From Cubamyces lactineus (Eukaryota; Basidiomycota; Agaricomycetes; Polyporales; Polyporaceae): 64,000 bases of DNA. Below the pieces are notes generated by a model. It saw only the letters and a list, made by a program, of their open reading frames with translations. It was not told where the DNA came from and did no database searches. The stretch is taken from NCBI GenBank assembly GCA_022376465.1, contig JACDTU010000007.1, positions 558,001-622,000 on the forward strand. Direction: 5' to 3'. A program made the position numbers and the translations under genes. This document shows, piece after piece, positions 23,085-35,042 of this stretch; the first letter of the stretch is position 1, and each line of letters starts with the position of its first letter.

Positions 23085-24026
23085 CCTGTAATTGTAATGG
23101 TTGTAATGAATGATGACCATCTGTTTCTTCGAAGCATGACACATGTGCCTGCAGAAGTTGGACCATGTGTAGGTCTAAATCGTTGTGTGGAATCCTCCGA
23201 GATCGAGACCAGTAGTGACGTAGGGAAGGTTACGCGGGTGACTGTGTTTGACGATTCCAACGCCAACTCCGCGGGACATGCTGTGGGTGCTGATGATATC
23301 ACCAATGTGCATGCAAACTGTCACCGGCACCGATTCAGCGGTGTCGAAGCTCGGCATCTCCATGATGATGACATACATCCACAACTGTCGAACAGCTCTA
23401 CTAGTCTATCACTGACAAGCAAGTGGCCCGCTATGCCTGTCAAGGCGAGACGGTGATCACATCGACGACGTCGTCAACCACAACCACCACGACCACAACT
23501 TCCAATCACGTCCGCACTATGTAGTATTGTACTCGGACGCCGCCAGCTTTGATGGTATATGATAGATGTGCCGCAGGTCTGAGGTGGTGGCATCACCGGG
23601 AGCCGTACGCACTCCATGAATCAATATCGGGCATCGGGGCTGCTAGGCCCGCCGGCGTCCGTTCAGCATGGGAGCTTGTTGGGGAGGAGCAGCCCGGAGA
23701 GTTGTTAGTTGGCAGAGTCACTTGACGGTTTGGATGGACGGTACCCTCACATGACGATGCGGTCAACAAGGCTGTGTGGCGGATGCAATGCGCAGGCTGC
23801 ATATTGGCGAGAAGATGGAGGTTCGTGGTGGTGCCTGCTATCTGTGAACCTTGCAAGCTTAATCTTGTGTTCGGGTAGTAGGGCAGTGCGAGCTATGATC
23901 ATGATCATAAGCTAAAGCTGGCTTAGCATGGGATTGTCCATCATACCCTCCCATAAAATGGCGGGTCCCCGAGCCCAGCCTGGGAATTAGCTTCGAGAAG
24001 GAAATGATGTATGCATGTATGCAACA

Positions 24027-24063
24027 AGTTACCACTGTTATCATTGTTACCACTGTTACCATT
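24027..24063. repeat. Short imperfect direct repeat, GTTACCACT type
   Basis: Three or four imperfect copies of a 9-12 base unit (TTACCACTG, TTATCATTG, TTACCACTG, TTACCATTC) stand head to tail. It lies in the gene-poor region and looks like a minor minisatellite. Confidence 0.6.
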
Positions 24064-27000
24064 CATACTCAGTATACTCTACTTGCCGTGAGCACAGCCA
24101 CTGAGTACTTCTTGACCACGACCGGTGACCCTGACCCGGTTCACGTTGACAAACATTCTTGGACCTGCAACAATTGCAACAAGCAGATCCGGAACTGCCC
24201 ATGCCTTAGATGCCATTACTCCATAGATCTTTGAGCTGGTCGCAGCCTTGGGCTTGGATGGTTCAGAACAAGACATGATATCCGGGAGTGATTCGCAAAA
24301 GCCCGGCAGTGGGTCTCTATCATCGATGGGAGGCTCGGCCGTGGCGGCAGTCTGCGCAGTCGAACTTTCGGAGGGGACGAGATACACCAGTGCCATTGAT
24401 CACTCGAAGGGCCCCGGCCCCCTTTGACAATGTCCCCCAGCGGCTCAGGCTGTCCGGATCAGGAAGGACACTGAGCATCAGTCTTGTCCTGATCGACTGC
24501 GATTCGCAGCTGAGGTGAGTCAAACACCTCAGGCTCCGAGTCGTTGTCAAGGCACGGAGCCCGGGCTCCAGCTGAGCGCGTCCAAATGACTGGCATGACT
24601 TACGGCGAACAGCAACCAAATGACGCGTGGCGTTGTTGTCAGTAACGTTATAACATCCAATACTGTACTGCGCACCAGCGGCCCTGGAATACAAACCAAC
24701 GGGATGTGGAGGCAGCGATCACGGGCGTTAGTAATAACTCACGCCTTGACCTATAGATGCTACTCATGAACGTAAGGGCGTCACGGTCGGATTCTTTCGG
24801 ATTCGCGAACTTGAACATTCACCGCGCTCGGTAACCGAGAACACAGCCTCTTTCAAACGACGCCAGCCCGCACTTAGAAAGTCGAAACGGCACCTTCTCA
24901 GGCCGTTGTCCGAGCGTCGTGGCTGTGGTTGGCAGGTGTACGCGAAGACCCGGACCCGGGCTCGGAGGCCAGAGCGCAAGCCCCGAACCATTACTGCCAG
25001 GTTAGTCAGCGAGTAGACACGACAATGATCTTCCCAATAATATTCGCATTCATGCATACAGAACCAACGTCACTATGCACGTTGCGAAGTCCGGGGCGGC
25101 GTACGTCCGCCTCAACGCACGCACGGCAGCAGTCTCGGACGCTCAACGCTCAACGCTCTCACCCTTGCTCGCCGCGCGGGCGAGCCACCCAGGTCCAACA
25201 ATGCATATGTCGACAAGGGCGCATCAGGCATGCCGCCACCCACCGTTACCCCGCAGGGCCGCACGGTGCACCGGGGACAAAATGCCTGTGGCCCTGAGTG
25301 GTCAGTACTCAGTGCCGCCGGGCGGTGCCTGACGGATTGCCACAAAGTCGAACTCGTTGTTCAAGTTGTTGCGGAGGCGCAGGGAGGCGCACGCGGCCCT
25401 GGCTCTGGCCCCGGGTTCCTCGATCGGCGGCTCGATCGCGAGTAAGGCACGCGCTTCATTCTCCCGTCCGATCGCGTCCAGTGTACGCAGGGGTGTGAGT
25501 GTGTACACTCAGCACTGTGCCTACGTACGCGTATTACTACTAGCTCGGCGCCGGGAGGATCGTCGAACGTTGAACAAATATGTACCATTCCTGTGTCCGG
25601 GGCGTACTGAGATCCAGCGGGAAAGAATGAGGAACAAGCCTTCCGAAGCACGCCATCGGAAAATCATGCGCAAGTTCTCAAATGTCGCACATGCACTTCC
25701 CCGCTCTAGGATCCCATGTCATACGGGTGAATATAGGTGATTCAATACAACAACGCATAGAGTCACTCAGCCGGACGGGCCCGGGATTCTACCAATGTAC
25801 CATGGGTGCATGGCGCGTGAATTCCGAGCCCTATACTCCGAGCGAATGTCACGCCCCGCAGTTCGTCCATGCGGTATACGCGTGCATACCACGATCCCGC
25901 ACAACTTGCGAGCAGGGCGAGCACATGGAGCGCATGTCACTGCACTGTACCGCAACACCGGACATTTAGTCGTAGCGACGCCGCTGTGTCGATGGGGAGA
26001 CGGGCTCCGATCGACAGAGTCCCGACGATCCCGACGCGCTCGATCGTAAGCCCGTTACCCGCAGAATCTCCCTCCCGTCCCTTGCGACATATACGGGAGA
26101 GCAGCGCAATTAAAGGCACCCGCTCGTCCTGCGTCCGTGGCGTCGTGCTCACTGCTTACACACAGAGTCACAGCGTCACAAGTCGCGGCCGAGCTCGACG
26201 AGCTCGACGGCAAACTCTATCACCGAGCGAGTCGCCCTGGAGCTCTCCGCCTGCGGATGTGGTCAAGTCATGCTGCGCCACGAGGAGGGCGTACCTGGAC
26301 CTGATTGCCTCTCCTGAACCCTGTAGCCTGGGGAAATAGTGCGAGGCAAGATGACGGAGTGCAATAAACGCGCGCATGGGGTGTTCCGCACGTCGTTATG
26401 CGAACAATGCACGTGCGCTGTAAAGCCGTGGATTGCAGTCTGTCCGCAGACTTCCAAGCGCGAGGAGTACCGACAACATACCGACCAGAACCCCAGAGAG
26501 AGACCCATTGCACATAGACACGACCCAGTCCTACCAGGGCAGAAACTTGTTCGGAGAGGACCGTGGCGCCGCGGAGAAGCGACATACATAGCACAGACCC
26601 AGGGCCGATACAAGACGGTTACCTATCGAACCTTACGGACGGAACGCCCGCAGACAAGGTTGGCTCAAGAACCTAGCGAGGCGATGTCCTGGGATACGAC
26701 GCACCGCGACCCCCGATTCTCGCGACTCCAGCCTGTCCGCCAAGGCCAATTGCAACGTCGCATCGTATCGTGGCCGTTGCTAGTACTGCGCGCTGTGCGC
26801 GCTGTTTGTTGACGTCGATCGATATACACGCGACAGTTCGAGTCCCAGTGCTGAGATGTTCACGAGTCGTTTACGAGAGCGCGAGAAGGTTGCTCAGAAG
26901 CAGAGTCCAGGAATCTAGAACTAGAACACAGAATCCAGAACTGTAGAACTTCAGGATTTCAGGGCCCAGGGACGACAACAGATGCTGGCATAGTGATCCC

Positions 27001-29032
27001 TGGAGGAGGCCGTGCATCGACGTCGACATCAGGAGCTCGCAGCCGGGATGAACTTATATCTATACACAGCGCACACCGTGCCTCGAGGGGACGCTCGAGA
27101 AATGCTAGCCAGAGAGCTGGAAGAACACCAGTGACCAGAGTCCAGTAGCCAGTGACCAATAACCAGCAGAGACCATCCAGAGACATCTCAAGGGCAGGGA
27201 AGAGCGCCGCATCACCGTCACCACAAGCTCGAATAAAGCTCAATAAAAGGCAAGTATGGACTAGCCCCGAGCCTTCCGCCCCGGATGCACACCCGCGGGG
27301 CAAGAGCGTCGGAAGCGGTAGCTCGAAGTTCTAAACCGATTTAGCGTTCGAGCAGTCAGTGTGTGGTCCAGTCCACACGCGTATTGCCAATTGGTATGGG
27401 TCCGCGGGCGGAGGGTGCGCGGCGGGAGAAGCGTGGGTGTACGGGGCCCGGGCGGCGGAATCCCGCGTCGCGCGCTCGGGGAAGTACGAAGGAGGGAGCG
27501 AAGGACTCGAGTGAAGGAGCGCCACATCATACATGGGGTATTGTATGGGAATGCCCCAGGTGTCGATGCGACCATCACGGTCGTCTGGAGAGCAGCGTGC
27601 CACTGCAGCATGTGGCTCGCCGTGCAGCCCGTTCCAATAAGCGACCAGCAAGCAGAGCGGGAAGGAGCGCGCCAGGAAGGAGTCAAGGGGGCGAGACAAT
27701 AAGGCTTAAATCTGGCAGGCGAACTCTATTTGAGCGGCGGGATTGCCTGATCGCTGCGCACACGCGCACACGGATACACGGATACATGCGCGCCAAGTTC
27801 GATCCACCAACGTGGTCGTGGCGGTTCATGAGTACATATATTGTATATGACCCAGGGTCCTGGGGCCCCGCTGCGAAGAGTGACTGTTGCAACTTAGGGA
27901 GGACGATGGCCCTGTGCTGCGAGGACTTCATCAGCAGTAGTACATCAGCACATCAGGATCATGCGGCCATCTCGACAGGCAGACGACAGCGGGCTTCTGA
28001 GAATTGGGATGGTCGGCGCAGCAGCAGAAGCCGAAGCAACAGCAGCAGCAGCAGAGCAGAGTGAGAGCAGCAGCATCAAGAACAAGGACGCGAACAAGAA
28101 CGCTAACGGACAGAACAGCGAGTGAGACAACTCAGTCATAAGATTTTGAGTGTCGCCGACATCCGTCCAGCCAGCAACGGTGCAGAGTCTAGCCTCCGAA
28201 CAGAACGTTGTCAGTCGTACGGTATACCAGGGCTGAGAGCGTGCCGCGCCGAGGGGATCTTCGAACACGTCCATCCCGGGAGGGTGGGAACGCAAGCCAA
28301 GCATCATGCACCATGGTCCAAGAGAGGCAAGTTCCGAGCGCCAGTCACAGAAGGTTGGGATCTCGAGGGCCTATAAGCTGATGGGAGAAGGCCGCAGAAG
28401 GCTCCTTGCTGGTGCGTCGCGCGTTCGTCCGTGCCAACCGGTGGCTTAGTCTATGCCCGATTCGCCCACGGAGCGAAGGTGGGGCGTGGCACTACCTGTC
28501 CCAGCGTGTGCGAGAGAGTCCTTATGCCAGATGCAGAGCCTGAGGGGCCGGGATTCCGAGAGGGAAGGGGGGAGGCATCAGCGCGAGGATGGGAGAGGGC
28601 GCGCGCGGAAGTGCCTGCAGGCAGGGGGCCATGTGGACTGGAGGTATGGGGATCATGAATGAGCGCACCGGATCGCCCGCGAGGCAGGGAGAAGAGGGGC
28701 TGGGAGAGCGGGCGAGGCGCGTTTGGGGCAGGCTGCTGTACTGCGGGGGGCGAGGCAGGAGTCCGGAGAGGGCGACTCCGAGTGCGAGCGCTGGTGGTGG
28801 TGGGAGGAGGCGGCCGGTGCAGCGTTGAAGGAGAGCACAGCCCGAGCATCGACGGGCAGTTCCTGTGATGAAAGTGCATGATGCATGTTAATATGGGGTG
28901 GGAGGAGATGGCATGATCTGGTCGGGTTGGGCCGTGCAGAATGCAGATGCACCGGGCGAGAGAGGATGGACGGTTGACGAGAGTTGTCGCCATCTCGACA
29001 GGAGCTCGGAGAGGCTCTGCGGGGAGCGATGC

Positions 29033-29051
29033 GGGGGGGGGGGGGGGGGGG
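29033..29051 (+). repeat. 19-base G homopolymer
   Basis: An uninterrupted run of 19 guanines on the plus strand, inside a purine-rich stretch. Such a run can form intramolecular or triplex structures and is prone to length change. The exact length may also reflect sequencing uncertainty. Confidence 0.9.
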
Positions 29052-29802
29052 CACTGGGAGTAGGGCACTGGACGTAGTGAGATGTGCGGGGGTCTGAGCG
29101 AGGCGATTCGAGGAGATGAGGGCATGGAACGTTGGGAGTAGGATCGGAAGGAGACGAACAGATGTGCGAGAGGAACGGCAAGAAGAGAGAAGAGGGCGGG
29201 TTGCGGTGTGTGAGGGTGAGGAGGTGCAGTGGAGGGGATTGGATGGCTAGAGGTGAGGACAGGAAAAGGCAAGGGCGGGGACGGAAAAGGGGATATTAAT
29301 CGCAATCAACTGGCGTTGTGTGCCAAAATCGAATGGGAAGAAAAGAAAAAGGCGGAGGAAATCGAAGGAAGCTCGTCCTCAACAAGACCTACCACGGGCG
29401 CCTAACGTCAATCTCCCGGCGCCTGTCCTCCGGCTCTGGCTTGGACCCCTTCCGCCGCCTCGCGCTGCCTTCCGCTCCTCCTCTCTCTCCTTCCCCCATC
29501 TCCTCGAGCCACTCTCCTCCGTCCCCCTCCGTCCCCCCTCCGTCTGCTCCGCTACAGTCACACAGCTCGACCACATCCACACCCTGGCACCTCACTGCTC
29601 ATGCTCTGATTTGTTCCTGGTCGTTTAACAGGGGGCGCGACAAACAACTCAACCCAGACCCCCTCCGGCCGCGATATATCGGCGGTAGCGCCAGATCTCC
29701 CTCCCCTCCACCGATCCTCGCGTATCTCCCATCTGCCCCTCGGGCATATGAATCTCCTCCCTTGATCTTCTCCTCCGTCCCGCCCTCCCCCTCTCTTCAG
29801 CT

Positions 29803-32800
29803 ATGCCTGGTGTCTCTCGTACTCAACGCGCAGAGGCAAAGTACAACGTTACGCTCGAGTGTATGTTCCAATATACACGCTCTCTTCCTAACAGCCCTTG
29901 ACCGTGTTTCCCAGTCCCCCATCTTGGTCTTCATTCCGCTGCCTCTTCCGGCAACCTCGGTCTCGTAACTTATGCTCTCGATCACGGCCAACCCGTCAAC
30001 TCCGTCGTAGACGGTGTTCTCCCCCTCCATGTAGCGAGCTCAGGGGGAAACGACCTCATCGTCCGTCTGCTTATCGAGAGAGGAGCAGACGTCAATGCGC
30101 CCAGGTGAGCCGGTGGCGTCTCGTGCATTATCCCCCCCTGCCGTAAAAATAACCTACTGACCCATGTGCATGTCCGCAGACTGCCCCGCAAGTACTCGAG
30201 CGACAGACATAGGGATGCCTCCGCCCCCATCGTGGGAACCTCTGGTTCGACTCCTCTGCATTTCGCCGCAGCGAACGGCCACGAGCAAGTTGTCCACACC
30301 CTCCTCCTCCATGGTGCTCACCCCGACCGTGCGGACAAGCATGGCGTCACTCCGGAAATGCTTGCGCGTCAGAATGGGTGGACCACATGTGCCGACCTGT
30401 TGAGCCAATGGACGCACGTGAAGGACAAGGACCTGCGAGAGCGCGAGTTGTCCAGCTCTGTTCCAGCATCGGACTACGAGCCGGCTTCTCGACTTGAGTC
30501 GCTCGAGTGCAAGGTCATTGAGAAGAAGCTCAAAGTGAAGCGCTCGATTGACAACGCATTGCACATGCTCAGGCCCTCGTTACCCACTCCACCGTCATCG
30601 GGGCATTTGCCGTCAGATGCGTCCTATACTGCGTCACCACCACCTATCACAGAATCGACCTCCATAGACTCGTCTCCAGAGACGTCATTTGCGCAGGAAG
30701 ATCACCCAAGGCGGCCATCTTTGCCGCATATATTCGACCCCGCAGTATACTCGCAAAGTCGTTCCCATAACCAGAACCATACTCACCATCACAGCAAGTC
30801 GCCGGGACGCCCATCCTTTTCTTCCTCTCGCAGACCCCGGTCTGCCGGAACGGATGCCGAGCCTTCGACTCCCGCCTCTGTCTCCGCCGCTGCCGCATCT
30901 GGCCGCCTGCGGGGCAAGATATCGCTCCTGCACATGTTCAAGAAGTCCACCACGGGCGACGCCTCTTCGACAGCAGCCTCGACACCCGGCCTGCCTGCAA
31001 CCCCAGATAGCAGAGATAGCCTTTCCGGATACGCCTCCTCAAGCTCGGCGTTCACATCCGCGTCTGGCTCCCCAGCTCCTGAGCGCGAGCCCGATCGGAG
31101 TAGAGGCTCACTGTCTCAGTCGCCCTTGCGCGCGCGTGCCTCGGAGTCGGGCCTTCTATCCTCTGCTTCTAGCTCCTCGCCGTACCTCACCACGATCCCG
31201 AGCAGCCGGAGCAGGCTGGCGAGCGAGGGCAGCCAGCCACCTTCTCATGTGCCTGGCGCGGCTACAGACGCGGCGTTCCCTCCGCTAGCGGTCGAGCTGC
31301 ACATGAAGCTTTCTGCAGAACGCCTTCGTGCGCGGTCCGGGTCGGGCTCAAGCTCGAGTGGCACGACCGAGGCGCGGGTGCACCTGTCTTCTCCTCCAAC
31401 GTCCCAGCTGCAGCCTCCTTCGCAGTCGCAACTACAGGGACACCGCAGTCCGCCGATGCGCCCAGGCATCCTGCGTCCGCACCATCGGTCGACGTCGTCC
31501 AGCCAGTCGCAGGTGCCGCCATTACCGCAAGCCCCGGCGTCAGCGCAGAGCGGCGAGAGCTCGGCACGCTCGCTGCGGTTCGACTCGAGCGCGTCCGCCC
31601 AGTCGGCGTCGTCGCGCAAACGCTCGGGACTCAACATCAAGGTGAGCAACAGCGTGAGCTCGCTCCGGGGCAGTGAAGGTCGGGCCGCACCGTCCGGGGA
31701 CAGTCCGCGGTCACCGCGGCACCCGTCCTTCACGTCCACTTCGTCGAACCTTCGCCTCCGGGAGACGCACCTCCAAGGCACGGCTTCTCCTGTGCCCGCG
31801 ACGGGGAGGACTGTCTCGCAGGCGCTGGACGACGACGATGAGGAGGGATATGGAGAGGTCATCGCGCCTCGGCTTGGGCTGGGGCTCGAATATGTGCAGG
31901 GCGATGGGAAGTCGCGTTTGAATGAGCTCAAGAGCGGTGAGCGGCGCAGACGGCCCTCGGCGGGGTCGCAGATCTCGCACGAGTCGTCTCCCCTTCCGTC
32001 ACCGACTGTACCGTCTGCGCCGTCTGGATTCGACTGCCCGTTCAGCATCAACCGGCCCCCACCACAACCACTGCAGTTAGACTCGGCGTCTTCTTCTCAG
32101 TCGCAGTCGCAGCAGTCACAATCGTCCGGCGCGAATTCGCGCTCAAACACCGAGCTGCTGACCATCCACCATGTCGACAATCGCACACGCGGAGACAGCA
32201 TCGGCAGCATGAGCACGAGCACGGATGCGAGTGCGAGTGCGCCGCAGACTCCGCTTCCTGCCGCAGGGGCAAGCCTCGGCGTGGGTCTGGACCTGCAGAT
32301 CCGCTCCCCAGAAGCTATTACGCTCGACCTACTTCCCGCCGTTGAATTGCCACCGTCCGTGCACGACACTAGCGGTGTAGACGACGCCAAGGGCAAGGAC
32401 GTCGACGTCGACGTCGCGAACTCTCGCAGCCGGACAGACTCGTCCGTCTCAATGCCGGAGGATTCCGACACATATGGCTACGCGCTGCCCTCTCACCGGC
32501 GTGCGCCACCACCGCCTCCGCTCCCGCTGGACATCGACATCCGCGCGATCTCGTCGCACGCACAAGCCGAAGCGCTCGTGCAGCGCGCACAGAAGAGCAT
32601 CCTCGAGATGGACATCAACCCCTCTGCGGACGTCGACCTCGAGTTGCCCGGCCTCCTCGCGTCCGCCACCGGCAGCGGCGGCAGCGCGGGGCTAGGCCTC
32701 GGCCTGGTGGGCGCGGTGAATGGGCGGACGCCGCTGAGCGCGAAGCTCGCCGCGTATGGCGAGAGCTTGGCGATTGAGCGGCGGTTCAAGGAGCAGGAGC

Positions 32801-33750
32801 AGGAGCGTGAGAGAGGTGGCCGTGGGCGAGATGGCGAGACGCCGTTTGGGAGCCCGACGACGCCGAGTGGACGGAATGCCGCCGTTGCGGGCGCGGGTGA
32901 TGGGGCGCGGGTGAAGCCTCGCCATTCGGAGATGGGGCTGAGGAAATTTAGTTTGGAGGAGCAGCGCCCGAGCGAGGTGCGGCATCCGAGACGGTCTCGC
33001 CCTCGTAGACCACATACAGCCGATGGTGAGTGTTGAGACGACGACTGCTATTTCTGCGTACGACGCACGTGTGAATATGAAGCTTACTTGCATTGTTACG
33101 TTTGTGCAGGCGAGACACAGGACGCGTCTCCAGGCTTCCTCTCCCCTGGACACAAACCGTCCCTCTCGGGGAGCGTCCTGCTTCATTCGAGCTCGCGCTC
33201 GTCTATATCTGCAGATGACAACCACTCGCAGCGCGCCACGCCCAGCTCCGCGCGCACGCTCCCGATCGTCTCGTCTCCCCCTTCCGGCACGCTCAGCCCT
33301 CCACGAATTGTGCGCTCGCGCACGCCCGACCCTGACTCGCGCTACCTCTCCGCAAGCCCGCCATCAAGCGCCAACTACCCACGCGCATCGTCGCCCTCCC
33401 CGTCGGCCTCCCCGCCATTCGGGGTGCCGCTATCACGCGTATCGACGGCGCCGCCGCGACACGCATCGCCGGAGCTCGGGCCGCAGCAGCAGCGCAGCCT
33501 GAGCGGGCAGGAGCGGCAGCTCGCGCGTGCGAAGAAGCTGACGAAGATGGGGATCGCGGCGTACGACTCGTTCCCCCGCGCGCACTCGCCGTATGGCCAT
33601 GCGCGTAATGGCGGGGGCGGGAGTGGCGGGGGGAGCATTGGTGGCGGGTTGGGCTTGGGAGGAGGGGCGGGGATGGGAGGGGGCGCGTTGGGGAAGCCGA
33701 AGTTTGGAGGGTTCAAGGGGTTCGTGCAGACCCTCAAGGGGAAGAGCTGA
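29803..33750 (+). CDS. Ankyrin-repeat protein with very long disordered region
   Basis: Exons 29803-29860, 29915-30104, 30180-33025 and 33110-33750 sum to 3735 bases and 1244 residues. The start MPGVSRTQRAEAKYNVTLE follows a pyrimidine-rich leader. Residues about 20-165 hold three to four ankyrin repeats (LHSAASSGNLGLVTYALDHG, LPLHVASSGGNDLIVRLLIERGADVN, TPLHFAAANGHEQVVHTLLLHGAHPDRADKHGVTPEMLA). The remaining thousand or so residues are Ser/Pro/Gln-rich and mostly disordered, with short conserved-looking islands: QAEALVQRAQKSILEMDINPSADVDLELPGLL, PLSAKLAAYGESLAIERRFKEQEQE, and near the C-terminus RQLARAKKLTKMGIAAYDSFPRAHSPYG, followed by a Gly-rich tail and KFGGFKGFVQTLKGKS. An ankyrin TORC2 subunit (Avo2-like) is one possibility, but no motif decides it; a signalling scaffold is the general inference. 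Confidence 0.88.
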
Positions 33751-35042
33751 ACGTGCCCTTGCCCCGAACTCGAAAGCTTGATGGCTTGAAGGCCTGCTGA
33801 ATGCGCGGACGCTGGGAAGAGGCCTGGTTTTCTTGGACCTGTGATCCGTGTCTGGTTCTGCACCGTCTCGAGACTGGTCCCTCTCTCCCTGTGTCTGGAG
33901 CGTTCGTCCATCCCATGGTCCCGCTGCCTCAAAGTACCGCCCGCTGACGTCGATTGTCGCGCGGGCCTACTCGCCTGTTGTCCGGTGTCCCTGTCCTTTC
34001 TTGCTGCGTGATCTGCACTGCCACCGTTCGTTCGTTCGACCCCTGACCACCGTCGTTCACCGCACCACCCCCCCTCATTTCATCCGCATCCGCATCCGCA
34101 TGCACGCATTCGCATATGCACTCACTCGCTCGCTTGCTCGCTGATTCTTACTCGCGCAACCCGCCTGCCGTTCTTGCCGCGCACTTTGTTTCCCGCTGAT
34201 TTATTATTCGCTCGTCATTTTCTATCATCACCATTTGTTCTCCCTCTCTATTCGGATGTAGCAGGAAGGGAGGAGGAGGAAGAGGGAGGGAGGAGCCTAG
34301 GAGGCGTCCTCGTGTACTATTTTGATTTTATGTGATCATCGTCCATCGTCCGCTGCATCATCCATCCATCCATCCACCCCCATTCGTCTGCTGTTTTCTC
34401 CGTCTCCGTTATGAGTCCGTACGGCTGTCTGTCTTGCCCTGTTGTTGTAACATTGTATCGTGCCCCTCTTCATCGTGTTTATGTCATATATGTTATCGAA
34501 GTAGCGGATGTGCCTCTTGGTTTGGTGTATCAACAGAGCGAAACGAGCCCAAAAGAAAAGAAGAAGGGAGCGGACTCCTCGCTATATATGAACCTCACCG
34601 TCCGATCCCAGGAATGGCCAGACGAAGTAGCAGGGGTCAGAGAGGTGAGGGCGGGATTCAACATTAGAAATTTGAGCCCAGAGACTAATGTAGCCTGAGT
34701 CACATCTTCAGGTCATCGCAGATGAACGAGCGGAAGGATGCCCGGCCTCAAGGGCACGGATCGAGTCGACATCACATGTGCAATAGCCACGCATGGTTCC
34801 ACTTGCAATGTATTGGCCATGCTCAAAGTCATGCCATGAGGTTTCATAGTGCCGTTAGCAGCCTAGAATCCGCGCAGCCAGACTGCCCCAGTACCACATT
34901 AACAGTTAACATCAGCAGTACTGCTCCGAGCGCGGCGCTAAGGAGAGCTACCAGTCATCGTCCATCACTGCATTCGGTGGAGATCCTGGCCTAGGTCAGA
35001 TTGAAGTACGTCCAGAGAGTTTTGTAATGGCTACGTCGCCAG
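33751..35042. other. Intergenic region between convergent genes, with simple-sequence tracts
   Basis: About 1.3 kb between the ankyrin gene stop and the end of EF-hand/ZZ paralog 2 on the other strand. It contains hexamer-like CATCCG repeats near 34081-34100, CTCGCTTG-type repeats near 34123-34142, a GGGAGG-rich purine tract near 34264-34300 and a (CATC)n tract near 34360-34380. The first several hundred bases are T/C-rich and probably 3' UTR. I find no supported gene. Confidence 0.55.

Larger units (their letters stand above)
23085..29802. other. 6.7 kb gene-poor region
   Basis: No reading frame here has recognisable motifs or joins through convincing introns, although many short frames are open because of the high GC content. 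The left part (23.1-24.7 kb) has short triplet-like and GTTACCACT-type repeats. The 24.9-26.8 kb part is GC-rich with few repeats. From about 27.4 to 29.3 kb the plus strand is strongly purine (G/A) rich and contains a run of 19 G; after about 29.35 kb it switches to pyrimidine-rich, the usual look of a fungal 5' UTR leading into the ankyrin gene at 29803. A long minus-strand frame at 28451-29305 is low-complexity Pro/Ser. A non-coding transcript or a bidirectional promoter is possible; nothing proves it. Confidence 0.5.

Noticed and set aside
24079..24396. 105-codon minus-strand frame with protein-like composition
   Set aside because: No family match by eye, no flanking exons and no conserved start context; not enough to call a gene.
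26339..26812. 157-codon plus-strand frame in the gene-poor region
   Set aside because: No motif, no plausible intron partner, high Arg content as expected from random GC-rich sequence.
26834..26848. B-box-like GTTCGAGTCCC, possible tRNA gene
   Set aside because: No acceptor stem, D-arm or anticodon arm can be folded around it, and no T run follows.
28451..29305. 284-codon minus-strand frame in the purine-rich region
   Set aside because: Very rich in Pro and Ser with no domain; it reflects strand composition. Kept only as part of the strand-switch finding, not as a gene.
31245..32051. 268-codon minus-strand frame
   Set aside because: Shadow of the Ser/Pro-rich exon of the ankyrin gene; composition mirrors the coding strand and no domain is visible.
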